A stretch of 64,000 bases of DNA from positions 1-64,000 of the forward strand of contig NZ_SHKS01000007.1 of NCBI RefSeq assembly GCF_004217285.1. Direction: 5' to 3'. The position numbers were made by a program, and so were the translations under genes. Under the pieces are notes generated by a model. The model saw nothing but the letters and a program-made list of their open reading frames with translations, was not told the DNA's origin and searched no databases. Position 1 is the stretch's first letter; every line of letters starts with the position of its first letter. Source of the stretch: Streptomyces sp. BK239 (GTDB lineage: Bacteria; Actinomycetota; Actinomycetes; Streptomycetales; Streptomycetaceae). This document shows positions 49,280 to 57,339 of the stretch, one piece after another.

Positions 49280-50794
49280 ATGAGCCACCGGCCCGCCCGT
49301 CGCGCCCGCCGCGCGTCCGCCAGCCCGCTGTTCACCCCCCACGGCACCGACCGCGCCAGCCGCAAGGCCGCCCGCCGTCAGCTCGCCGAGGCCACCGCCA
49401 AAGCCCGCGCCGAAGCAGGCGCCCACCAGAGCGACAGCCCGCCCGCCGAGCACCAGATGCCCGCCGCGCTCTACCCACCGGGCGGACGCCCCGGGCCCGC
49501 CTCCGCGCGTGGGAACCGGCTGCGGCTGCCCGCCCACCGCATGACCACCGCGGTCGCGGCCGGCGCCTTTCCCTTCCTCGCCGAAGGCGGCCTGGGCGCC
49601 GAGGGCATCTACATCGGCCGCGACGTCCACGCAGAAGCGTCGTTCGTCTTCGACCCGTTCGCTCTGTACGGCAAGGTCGAGGGATTCACCAACCCGAACG
49701 TGCTGCTCGCCGGCGTGATCGGCCAGGGCAAGAGCGCCCTCGCGAAGTCCTTCGCGCTACGGTCGGTCGCCTTCGGATACCGCGTCTACGTACCGTGCGA
49801 CCCGAAAGGCGAGTGGACGCCGGTCGCCGAGGCCCTCGGCGGCCGGTCCGTCGCCCTCGGTCCCGGACTGCCCGGACGCCTGAACCCCCTTGACGCGGCG
49901 CCGCGCCCGGAGAGCGTGTCCGAGGCCGACTGGGTCGGCGAGATCCGCAAGCGGCGCCTGCTCCTGCTCGGCTCCCTTGCCCGCACCGTCTTGGGCCGGG
50001 ACCTGATGCCCATGGAGCACACCGCGCTGGACGTCGCCCTCGACGCCGTCGTCACCCGCGCCGCCGACACGCACCGCACCCCGCTCCTCGGCGACGTCGC
50101 CGCCACCCTCAACAACCCCCACGCGCTCGACGAGGCTGCCGGGATGATGTCGGGCCAACTCGGCGACGCCGCCCGCGACCTGGCCCACGCCATGCGGCGC
50201 CTGGTCCACGGTGACCTGGCCGGCATGTTCGACGCCCCCTCCACCGTCGCCTTCGACCCGAGCGCGCCGATGCTCACCATCGACCTGTCCCGCCTCGGCG
50301 GCTCCGGGGACGACACCGCCCTCGTCCTCTCCATGACCTGCGCGAGCGCCTGGATGGAATCCGCCCTCTCCGACCCGAACGGCGGCCGGCGCTGGATCGT
50401 GTACGACGAGGCATGGAGGCTGATGCGGCACGTCGGTCTGCTCCAGCGGATGCAGGCCCAGTGGAAGCTCTCCCGCGGTCTCGGCATCGCCAACCTCATG
50501 GTGATCCACCGGCTCAGCGACTTGCTCACCGCAGGTGACGCCGGATCACAAGGCCGGGCCCTGGCCGAGGGTCTCCTCGCCGACTGCAGCACCCGGATCA
50601 TCTACCGCCAGGAGACCGACCAGCTCCACGCCGCGGCCTCCCTGCTCGGCCTGACCTCCGTCGAGATGGACGCCATCGCGCATCTCAACCGAGGACGCGG
50701 TTTGTGGAAAGTCGCAGGTCGGAGCTTCATTGTGCAGCACCTCCTGCACAGCCACGAACTGGCGCTCTTCGACACCGACGCCCGTATGCACTGA
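49280..50794 (+). CDS. VirB4/TraC-like secretion ATPase
   Basis: A 504-residue P-loop ATPase that would power the conjugation channel. Walker A is GVIGQGKSA (residues 145-153), with the preceding NPNVLLAG strand; Walker B is RRWIVYDEAWR (about 372-382), followed by the helix QAQWKLSRGLGIANLMVIHR and STRIIYRQETDQ, all standard for VirB4-type C-terminal domains. The usual N-terminal VirB4 half is missing here and probably replaced by the SCO6880 protein. The start, ATG 49280, has a weak site. Confidence 0.92.
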   Translation: MSHRPARRARRASASPLFTPHGTDRASRKAARRQLAEATAKARAEAGAHQSDSPPAEHQMPAALYPPGGRPGPASARGNRLRLPAHRMTTAVAAGAFPFLAEGGLGAEGIYIGRDVHAEASFVFDPFALYGKVEGFTNPNVLLAGVIGQGKSALAKSFALRSVAFGYRVYVPCDPKGEWTPVAEALGGRSVALGPGLPGRLNPLDAAPRPESVSEADWVGEIRKRRLLLLGSLARTVLGRDLMPMEHTALDVALDAVVTRAADTHRTPLLGDVAATLNNPHALDEAAGMMSGQLGDAARDLAHAMRRLVHGDLAGMFDAPSTVAFDPSAPMLTIDLSRLGGSGDDTALVLSMTCASAWMESALSDPNGGRRWIVYDEAWRLMRHVGLLQRMQAQWKLSRGLGIANLMVIHRLSDLLTAGDAGSQGRALAEGLLADCSTRIIYRQETDQLHAAASLLGLTSVEMDAIAHLNRGRGLWKVAGRSFIVQHLLHSHELALFDTDARMH

Positions 50795-50808
50795 GGATCA
50801 AGAGGCCC

Positions 50809-51115
50809 GTGAAGCCCGACTTCCAACGCGACCTGATACCGAGCGACGAGGTGCTCCAGCTTATCGGCGCGCCTAACGCGATGAAGGACTCTGCCCCGGT
50901 CTGCCAACCCGACCGACCGGCACTCCCTCACGAACCGCATGGTCATCGACCATGCCTCGGCCCGCGCCTTCCTGCGGCTCACCTCGGAATCCCTTCGTGA
51001 CGCGGCTATGGAACTCGACGACCACCTCGGCTTCCAACTCTTCCTCGCGACGCTCACCCGTCAGGGCGGTCCGCCGGCGCCTCCGCCACCCAGGGCGGGC
51101 GGTGGCAACCGCTGA
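50809..51115 (+). pseudogene. small secretion-operon gene with apparent frameshift
   Basis: GTG 50809 opens KPDFQRDLIPSDEVLQLIGA, which reads like a true N-terminus. After about 25 residues the coding signal moves one frame over to TDRHSLTNRMVIDHASARAF, then LRLTSESLRDAAMELDDHLG and a stop at 51113-51115. A single indel near 50885 would join them into a protein of about 100 residues. If the shift is real, ATG 50939 could still make a 58-residue product. Confidence 0.5.
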
Positions 51116-51161
51116 CCGCGCCTACCGCGGAGCCGATCCACCCACGTCCCCAAGGAATGCT

Positions 51162-51404
51162 CTGAACCGCCCCGCTCATTTCAGCGACGCCGACTGGGCC
51201 GAATACCAGCTGTGTCAGGCCGAGCACGACGGCCTCATGGCGCAAGTCGCCGACCGTGAAGCCCAGATGGAACACGACCTGAAAACCGCCTACGACGAAT
51301 ACGAACTCGACGTCAGTCCAGTTCCGAAGCCGGAAACCGACCTCGCTCGCCGAACGCCTCCGCCACACCGAACGGCGTCCCGCAGGAGAAGCCGTGGCCG
51401 CTGA
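51162..51404 (+). CDS. small hypothetical protein, probable CTG start
   Basis: The frame reads NRPAHFSDADWAEYQLCQAE, then helices HDGLMAQVADREAQMEHDLK and a basic Thr/Pro/Arg tail; about 80 residues. The best start is CTG 51162, 5 bases after AAGGA; GTG 51102 is in frame but its translation up to 51162 is not protein-like and the site is poor. It overlaps the next gene. Function unknown. Confidence 0.55.
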   Translation: MNRPAHFSDADWAEYQLCQAEHDGLMAQVADREAQMEHDLKTAYDEYELDVSPVPKPETDLARRTPPPHRTASRRRSRGR

Positions 51405-52317
51405 CGAGGTGAACGCCACCGACACCCGCGCGGTTCCGCTCGCGCCACTTCCCGACCACCGCGACGTGAACATGCCGTGGTGGCAGGAGCTGTGGTGTCG
51501 CCACGCGCACATCACCACACCGCTGCGAGCGCGCGGACTGCCATGCGACATCGAGTTCGGCCTCAGCGCCTACATCGTGCGCGTCTCGCTCCCCGACGAC
51601 AGCCACCTGCTCATCAGTCCGCCGCAGGAACCGCCCTCCAGGCGCCCGCCCGGAGACCCCGAGGGCTGGATAGCGACCCGCGAGCACCCCGACGACCAGA
51701 CCCTGTTCGAGGTCCTCTACGACTCGGCCCCCTCCGACGATCCCCGCGCTCGCCAGCGACCCGAAGCCCGCCACGGCGGCAGCGCCCAACCCCTGATCGA
51801 CGCGATCGACCACCGCCTCGCCCAACTCGGACTGCTACCGCACCCCGCCCTGCCCCACGAAAGCCCCCATGTGCACCGAGCCCAACCAACGCCCCCGCCC
51901 CCGGCCCGGGCCATCCCCGGCACACCAGACCGTGGCCCCGTGTACGTCTACGGCGATGCCCTGCGTGCTCTGACCGACCGGCTCAACGGAGCCGAGTCGC
52001 ACGCGGATGCCGCTGCCCTGCTGCATCAGATCCTGGAACCCACCGACGGCCTGCTGGCACAGCTCGGCGATTTCTTCGAAGCAGCCGGCGAGAAGGCCAA
52101 GGAAGCCGGGGAGGACGACGGCTTCGACCTGTCCTACGACCTCGCCGACGCCGCCGCCGAGATCCGCAGCCTCGGAGAGGTCCTGCACGTGGCCGAGGAC
52201 CGGATGCGGGACCTCACCTCGCTCGCGCCCGCACCGCGGCTGCCCTCCACCCCGACCCGTGCACCGTCCCTTCCGCCGCGAGCTCTCCGGTCAGCGCCGC
52301 CGCGGCACACGCGCTGA
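51394..52317 (+). CDS. hypothetical protein of secretion operon
   Basis: A 307-residue protein from GTG 51394, overlapping the previous gene by 11 bases. The first 130 residues form a strand-rich domain (LPCDIEFGLSAYIVRVSLPD; EGWIATREHPDDQTLFEVLY). A Pro-rich linker leads to helices DALRALTDRLNGAESHADAA and DGLLAQLGDFFEAAGEKAKE, LADAAAEIRSLGEVLHVAED, a coiled-coil-like end. No family recognised. Confidence 0.7.
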   Translation: MAADEVNATDTRAVPLAPLPDHRDVNMPWWQELWCRHAHITTPLRARGLPCDIEFGLSAYIVRVSLPDDSHLLISPPQEPPSRRPPGDPEGWIATREHPDDQTLFEVLYDSAPSDDPRARQRPEARHGGSAQPLIDAIDHRLAQLGLLPHPALPHESPHVHRAQPTPPPPARAIPGTPDRGPVYVYGDALRALTDRLNGAESHADAAALLHQILEPTDGLLAQLGDFFEAAGEKAKEAGEDDGFDLSYDLADAAAEIRSLGEVLHVAEDRMRDLTSLAPAPRLPSTPTRAPSLPPRALRSAPPRHTR

Positions 52318-52375
52318 CGCCGCACCGCCGCCTCCTCCGCTAATTCTTCCCGCCCCGCAGATCCCTGGAGCCCTC

Positions 52376-53431
52376 ATCCGCACCGCTCGCCGTACCCTGC
52401 CGCTCCTAACCGGCGCCGCCTGCCTTGCCCTGGCCCTCACCGGCTGCGCCGGCGAAGACGGCCCCGCCCATGCCCGGCAAACGCCCAGCGCCAGCACCGC
52501 CCCGAAACCCGTGCCCGCTCTCAGCGCCGCCCAGGCCCGCGACGTCATCACCCGCTATTCGGAGATCAACAACGAGGCCAACGCCGACCGCGACCGGCGC
52601 CTGCTCGACGCGGTCGAGGACGGCCCGCTCTACGCGATGTCCGTCTCGGACTACACCGAGACCGAAGGGCTCCCCGCGGCGGACCGCAAGCCGTACAAGC
52701 CGTGGTCCTACGACTCCGCGGACGCCAAGCTGTACATCCCGCGCTTGGGAGCCGGACAGGACCGCTGGTTCGCCGCCGCGCTCTCGGACCACAAGGGCAG
52801 GGCCCCCTCGCGGCTGGCCGTGTTCGCCGAACGCCCCCAGCACAAGCGCTGGGAGATGGTCTCCGTCGTCGACCTCGACAGCCAGGACCTGCCGGACATC
52901 GCCCTCGACAACGACGGATACGCGACGGCCGCCGCCGCCGACGGCAACAAGCACCTCGCCGCGGACGCCAAGCTGCTGCGCGCCGCGGTCCTCGACAACT
53001 TCGCCACCGGAGGCACGAACACCGGAACGAAGGTCTTCGCACCGACCAAGGCGAGCAAGCGGCAGATCGAAGTCCACGACAAGACAGGCACCCGCTACGG
53101 AACCCAGGGCACCACCGTCTTCGCCGGCGCCGCCAACCACTACACGGACGCCTACGCCCTCGAGACCACCGACGGCGGCGCGCTGATCCTCTTCTCCCAC
53201 AGGCACACCCAGACCGACGCCGTCGCGCACTCCGGCCTGCAGATCAACCCCGGCAAGGACGACCGGGCCTGGCTCCACGACGTGCCCCGCACCTCCATCA
53301 CGTACACGTTCGTGTGCAACGACGCTGCCACCGTTCCCGCGAAGGCCGAGCCCTCCCGCCTGATCGGCTACACCTGCGCCCGCACCGACGCCTCCGGCCC
53401 GCCGGTCCCGTCCTATTCGGACCGCGCGTAG
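52376..53431 (+). CDS. secreted lipoprotein of secretion operon
   Basis: About 351 residues. A lipoprotein signal is clear: IRTARRTLPLLTGAACLALA then LTGC (lipobox). The mature part has AQARDVITRYSEINNEANAD, helices, then a strand-rich region (RWFAAALSDHKGRAPSRLAV, GGALILFSHRHTQTDAVAHS). No ATG, GTG or TTG fits next to the signal; ATC 52376 lies 5 bases after GGAG and is the best-positioned start, while GTG near 52259 is in frame but overlaps the previous gene with no ribosome site. Function unknown; a surface component for mating contact is possible. Confidence 0.7.
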   Translation: MRTARRTLPLLTGAACLALALTGCAGEDGPAHARQTPSASTAPKPVPALSAAQARDVITRYSEINNEANADRDRRLLDAVEDGPLYAMSVSDYTETEGLPAADRKPYKPWSYDSADAKLYIPRLGAGQDRWFAAALSDHKGRAPSRLAVFAERPQHKRWEMVSVVDLDSQDLPDIALDNDGYATAAAADGNKHLAADAKLLRAAVLDNFATGGTNTGTKVFAPTKASKRQIEVHDKTGTRYGTQGTTVFAGAANHYTDAYALETTDGGALILFSHRHTQTDAVAHSGLQINPGKDDRAWLHDVPRTSITYTFVCNDAATVPAKAEPSRLIGYTCARTDASGPPVPSYSDRA

Positions 53432-53498
53432 ACACACCCTCACGCCACCGTGGCGGCCATCGAACATCCCCCTCAGCACGCTCGTTCCGGAGAACCTC

Positions 53499-54089
53499 CT
53501 GTCCACACGCTCCTTCATCGCCCGCCCCACCCTCGGTACGGGATACACCGGCATCCACGTCCAGCTCGACGGCGTACCCAGCCACCACCTCCCCCTGCTC
53601 CTGGCCGCCTACCAGTACAAGTTCGGGCGCAACGTCGGGGCCATGTCCCGGCACCTCATCGACGACGTGGCCGTCGGCTGGGACGAGCTCGGCACCGATC
53701 TCCTCGACGACGCCCCGCCCGCACTCGTGAACGCGCTGACCAGCGGCGAGCACTGGCCCAGCCGAACCCTCGACCACCTGATCACCCCGGACGGCTCACC
53801 CCCGGTCCGTATGTCGGTCACCGACACGACTGTCGACGAACAGGACATGCAGTGGGGGTACGGCCTGCATAAGCAGGGTGTCGAGGTGATCAGCCTCCTG
53901 CACGAGGACATCGGCCCGATCGTGAGCTGGTCCACCGACCCGCGCACCGCATTCAACGACCACCCGGCGGCCTGGTCGTCCCTCGACTCCCCGCCCGCCA
54001 TCCGGGCATCCCGCGGCAAGCGGCCCCTGAGCGCTCCTGCCGCAGCCCCGGCGAAGGCCGGCACCCCGCGCCCCACCGCCCGCCGCTAG
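53499..54089 (+). CDS. hypothetical protein, CTG start likely
   Basis: A 196-residue protein. Coding character begins at CTG 53499, 6 bases after GGAG: STRSFIARPTLGTGYTGIHV, LLLAAYQYKFGRNVGAMSRH, DVAVGWDELGTDLLDDAPPA, QWGYGLHKQGVEVISLLHED. There is no ATG/GTG/TTG in frame until ATG 53643, which would remove 48 well-formed residues. A basic tail ends it. Resembles conserved hypotheticals of streptomycete secretion clusters; function unknown. Confidence 0.65.
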   Translation: MSTRSFIARPTLGTGYTGIHVQLDGVPSHHLPLLLAAYQYKFGRNVGAMSRHLIDDVAVGWDELGTDLLDDAPPALVNALTSGEHWPSRTLDHLITPDGSPPVRMSVTDTTVDEQDMQWGYGLHKQGVEVISLLHEDIGPIVSWSTDPRTAFNDHPAAWSSLDSPPAIRASRGKRPLSAPAAAPAKAGTPRPTARR

Positions 54090-54136
54090 TCTCCCTCGTC
54101 TTCCCAGAGCCTTCCCTGCCCCCGCACACCACGCCC

Positions 54137-54537
54137 CTGATCACCGTCGTCATCGCCAGCCGCCTGCGCGAAGACCGGCTGGACTACCTGGCCGCCATGC
54201 ACGCCAGCCTCACCCGGCAGTCCGTGCCGTGGGAGGCCGTGATCGCGCTCGACGGAGCATCGCCCGACCGCCTGCCGACCCCGCTCGCACAGGACCCCCG
54301 CGTTCGCACGCTGGTGCCGCCCCGGCCGGTCGGCGCCGCCTGCGCCAGGACCTGGCCCTCGCTCACGTACGCACCCCGTACACCAACTGGGCAGACAACG
54401 ATGACCTGTTCACGGACGACGCGATGGCCGTACGGCTGAACACCCTGGAATCCACCCGGGTCGGCTGGTGTGCCGGCTGGAGCGAGGACCAGCACCCCGA
54501 CGTTTTCCGGCCGTCGGCGTCGCTCTGTGGCCGATGA
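54137..54537 (+). pseudogene. family-2 glycosyltransferase, frameshifted and truncated
   Basis: The frame from CTG 54137 reads ITVVIASRLREDRLDYLAAM and SVPWEAVIALDGASPDRLPT, the start of a GT-A fold. At about 54345 it must shift to give LALAHVRTPYTNWADNDDLF, where the DND acts as the metal-binding DxD, then VGWCAGWSEDQHPD before a stop at 54535-54537. The C-terminal half of a normal enzyme is absent. Confidence 0.65.
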
Positions 54538-54673
54538 CCTGGGATTCAACGTAGCGGACATGTACGTGACGGCGCGCCCGACCGGGCTCCGTTCCACTCA
54601 AACGGGTGCCGCAGAGGACCAGTTGTCGAATGTCGCGCGAACCGCAGCGGCTCCGAAAGCTAGATGTTGCGGG

Positions 54674-55639
54674 TCAGGACGTTGGTGACGGCGCATAGTG
54701 GAGCGCAAGGTTGGTGGTGAGGTCGCGAAGGTGAGCCCTGACTTCGGTGGGGCCGTGCACAGTGATGGCGCTCCCGAACGGCAGGAGCGCTCGCACGTCC
54801 TCCAGATGCAGGAAGCAGATCGTTACCTTGTGGCCGGTAGCGGATTCCTCATGGTCGTCCCGGACGAGTCGTTGGCCGAAGATCCGTTGCGCTCGCTCGA
54901 TCTGGGTTCGGTCGATGGTGGCGCTGACCTCTATCGCGTGGTTGTGCTCCCACTGAGCAACGAGCGCTGCAGCGGCGGTGGCCAGGGTCTGGCTCTCGCG
55001 GATCCGTCGTAGCTGGTCGACTTCTTTCCACGTAGTGATCCGTTCGAGTCGGTACATCCGTGGCACTCGGGCGCAGTCGGCGACGAGGTACCAGATTCCG
55101 GCCTTGGCGAACAGCCCGTAGGGATCCACGACCAGGTCGCGTGGGCATGACTCGCGTGAGCTGTCGTACTCGATCCGTAGCCGGCGACCTCGCCGCACCG
55201 CGCCGATCAGAGAAGCCGGAGTCGTGCCGGACGTAGGTGCCTGGAGCCAGGGACGGCTGTCCACGTGCACCACGTCGCTGAGCGGCAAAAGCTCATGAGC
55301 TCGGCGTGGCTGTGCAGCGGCGATCTTGGAGAGCGCGCGTCGGCTTTCGACGGATGCGTTGAGCTCCGCACGTTGCCTCTCGTCCAGCCCGGTGAGCGAC
55401 AGATGATCTCGCTCGCCCGGAGTGAGTCGTGTGAGGTCGAGCCCGGATCCGGGCAGCATGGTCACGCCTCCGAGCCGGCCCCGTTGCGCGGTCACCGGCA
55501 GACCGGCGTCGCGGAGCCAGTTCAGGTCCCGGGTGATGGTTCGAAGGGACACCCCGAGCGCCGAGGCAAGGTCCTGCGTGGTCACGGCATGCCTCGATGC
55601 GAGAAGCAGCATCAAGGAGAAGAAGCGATCCGGCGTCAC
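54674..55639 (-). CDS. WYL-domain transcriptional regulator (YafY/DeoR-like HTH)
   Basis: A 321-residue regulator. The N-terminal HTH is FSLMLLLASRHAVTTQDLAS then LGVSLRTITRDLNWLRDAGL, with a wing at GGVTML. The WYL domain follows at about 135-215 (GRRLRIEYDSSR, VDPYGLFAKAGIWYLVADCA with the WYL residues, YRLERITTW), then a C-terminal extension (VTICFLHLEDVRALLPFGSA). Such proteins sense ligands or nucleic acids and repress divergent genes. It is divergent from the VOC gene, start-to-start gap about 90 bases. Confidence 0.9.
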   Translation of the reverse strand: MTPDRFFSLMLLLASRHAVTTQDLASALGVSLRTITRDLNWLRDAGLPVTAQRGRLGGVTMLPGSGLDLTRLTPGERDHLSLTGLDERQRAELNASVESRRALSKIAAAQPRRAHELLPLSDVVHVDSRPWLQAPTSGTTPASLIGAVRRGRRLRIEYDSSRESCPRDLVVDPYGLFAKAGIWYLVADCARVPRMYRLERITTWKEVDQLRRIRESQTLATAAAALVAQWEHNHAIEVSATIDRTQIERAQRIFGQRLVRDDHEESATGHKVTICFLHLEDVRALLPFGSAITVHGPTEVRAHLRDLTTNLALHYAPSPTS

Positions 55640-55731
55640 ACCTCAAGTTTTGCAAGAACTGCGACATGATGCGGCGTATTTCCCGGTCAGGCTGCTGGAT
55701 GCGCACCAGCGACCTGCGAGAAGGAACAGCC

Positions 55732-56100
55732 ATGACCACATCCGTCCTGTCCATCGTCTACGTGAACGACGCTCCCGCCGCAGCTCGTTTCTACGGCGAC
55801 CTCCTCGGCATGAGCCCTTCGTTCGAGACTTCGGGATTCATCACCTTCGACCTCGGGCCCGGCGCTGATCTCGCTGTGTGGTCCGGCCGGTTCGAGGGTC
55901 TGTCACCGGACATTCCGCGCACCAGTGAGGTGTGCCTGGCTATCCACGGAGGTGGGCCCGATGAGGTCGATGCGATCTTCAAGCAGTGGCAGTCCAAGGG
56001 CGTCACGATCCTGCGCGAGCCTCATGATGCGGGGTTCGGGCTGACCTTCCTCGCAGCCGATCCTGACGGGAACCGTATCCGCGTCGCACCGCGGGACTGA
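55732..56100 (+). CDS. VOC-family protein (glyoxalase/bleomycin-resistance fold)
   Basis: A 122-residue protein with the paired beta-alpha-beta-beta-beta units of the VOC fold: LSIVYVNDAPAAARFYGDLL, FITFDLGPGADLAVWSG, then CLAIHGGGPDEVDAIFKQW and the terminal FLAADPDGNRIRVAPRD (usual ending FxDPDGNxxxL). These proteins are dioxygenases, isomerases or drug-binding proteins; the metal ligands cannot be assigned safely. ATG 55732 with AAGGAAC. It is the likely target of the divergent WYL regulator. Confidence 0.88.
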   Translation: MTTSVLSIVYVNDAPAAARFYGDLLGMSPSFETSGFITFDLGPGADLAVWSGRFEGLSPDIPRTSEVCLAIHGGGPDEVDAIFKQWQSKGVTILREPHDAGFGLTFLAADPDGNRIRVAPRD

Positions 56101-56171
56101 AAGGTCGCAATGCGGCAGGTGCGCACGATGGGCGTCGCGCCTGCCGTCCTCTGACTTCGAGAGGAAGACGA

Positions 56172-57176
56172 GTGCCCCACGCGAATGCGCCCTTGAACGT
56201 CGAGGGCCGTAGGCGGCTCGTGAAGCGGTGCCAGACACGTCCCATTGCCCACGTCGCCGCTGAGATGGGTATCTCTCGCGCATGCGCCAGCAAGTGGGTA
56301 AATCGCTGGCGACTACACGGTGATGTGGGATTGCAGGACCGGCCGTCGAGTCCGCACCGGAGTCCGCACGCGACCCCAGCATGGGCCATCGCGCAGATCG
56401 AGTCCTGGCGCCGGAAGTTCAAGTGGTCCGCACAACGGATCACCGACGAACTTGTCAGTATCGGTTTTGTGATCGACCGGCGAACTGTCAGCCGGCACCT
56501 GACCCGGCTTGGCCTCGGTAAACGCCGCTTCATCGACCCAGGCGGTGAGAACAACCGGAAGCCGGGCAAGATCACCGCCCGCTGGCCTGGCCACATGGTG
56601 CACCTGGATGTGAAGAAGGTCGGCCGGATCCCTGATGGCGGCGGGTGGCGGATCCATGGCCGGGACAGCGATCAGGCCAAGGTCGCTAGTCGGGCGAAGT
56701 CGGCTGGGGCGAAGCGCGGCTATGTCTACCTGCACTCCGTCGTCGACGGCTTCTCACGGCTCGCCTACACAGAACCGCTGGGTGATGAGAAGGGCGCGAC
56801 GGCGGCTGCCTTCCTCGCCCGGGCGAAGGTCTGGTTCGCCGCCCACGGCATCAACCACATCCACCGGGTCGTCACCGACAACGGCGCTTGCTACCGCTCC
56901 GGCGACTTCGCCCGCATCGTCGGGCAAGACACCCGGCATCAGAGAACCAAGCCGTACACACCTCGGCACAACGGGAAAGTGGAGCGCTACCAGCGCATCC
57001 TGGCCGAGGAAGTCCTCTACGCTCGCGAGTTCAGCAGCGAGGACGCCCGGTCAGCTGCGATCGCAGTGTGGAACATCCACTACAACTACCACCGGCCGCA
57101 TAGTGCTGCCGCCGGAAAGCCGCCAGCAGCACGCCTCCGCGAGAGCGTCACCAACGTCGAGCCCTCATACAGCTAG
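56172..57176 (+). CDS. IS481-family transposase, intact
   Basis: A 334-residue transposase. HTH is HVAAEMGISRACASKWVNRW. The DDE triad can be placed in MVHLDVKKVGRIPDGGG, RVVTDNGACYRSGDF and HNGKVERYQRILAEE. Unlike the element at 30345-31397, the frame is complete from GTG 56172. It ends in SYS then TAG within GCTAGA, which resembles the NCTAGN target of this family, but I found no matching left end between the VOC stop and the transposase. The two IS481 transposases share only family-level sequence. Confidence 0.9.
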   Translation: MPHANAPLNVEGRRRLVKRCQTRPIAHVAAEMGISRACASKWVNRWRLHGDVGLQDRPSSPHRSPHATPAWAIAQIESWRRKFKWSAQRITDELVSIGFVIDRRTVSRHLTRLGLGKRRFIDPGGENNRKPGKITARWPGHMVHLDVKKVGRIPDGGGWRIHGRDSDQAKVASRAKSAGAKRGYVYLHSVVDGFSRLAYTEPLGDEKGATAAAFLARAKVWFAAHGINHIHRVVTDNGACYRSGDFARIVGQDTRHQRTKPYTPRHNGKVERYQRILAEEVLYAREFSSEDARSAAIAVWNIHYNYHRPHSAAAGKPPAARLRESVTNVEPSYS

Positions 57177-57339
57177 ATCCACCGTGTACTCCGCACCTGG
57201 CTCCGAGGTTGCCGTCGTCACCCCGACGTGGCTGCGCCCTGACCGCATCGCGTACCTGCTGGAGCTCGCGGCCGTCCTACGAGGAGGAGGTTCCCGGCAT
57301 CGTCGATCCGGGAGCCGGACCGGGCGTGCGGCAAGATCA

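Noticed and set aside
56100..56171. Left inverted repeat of the second IS481 element
   Set aside because: The right side ends near GCTAGA, but no matching inverted sequence or CTAG duplication was found between the VOC stop and the transposase start, so no element boundaries are claimed.
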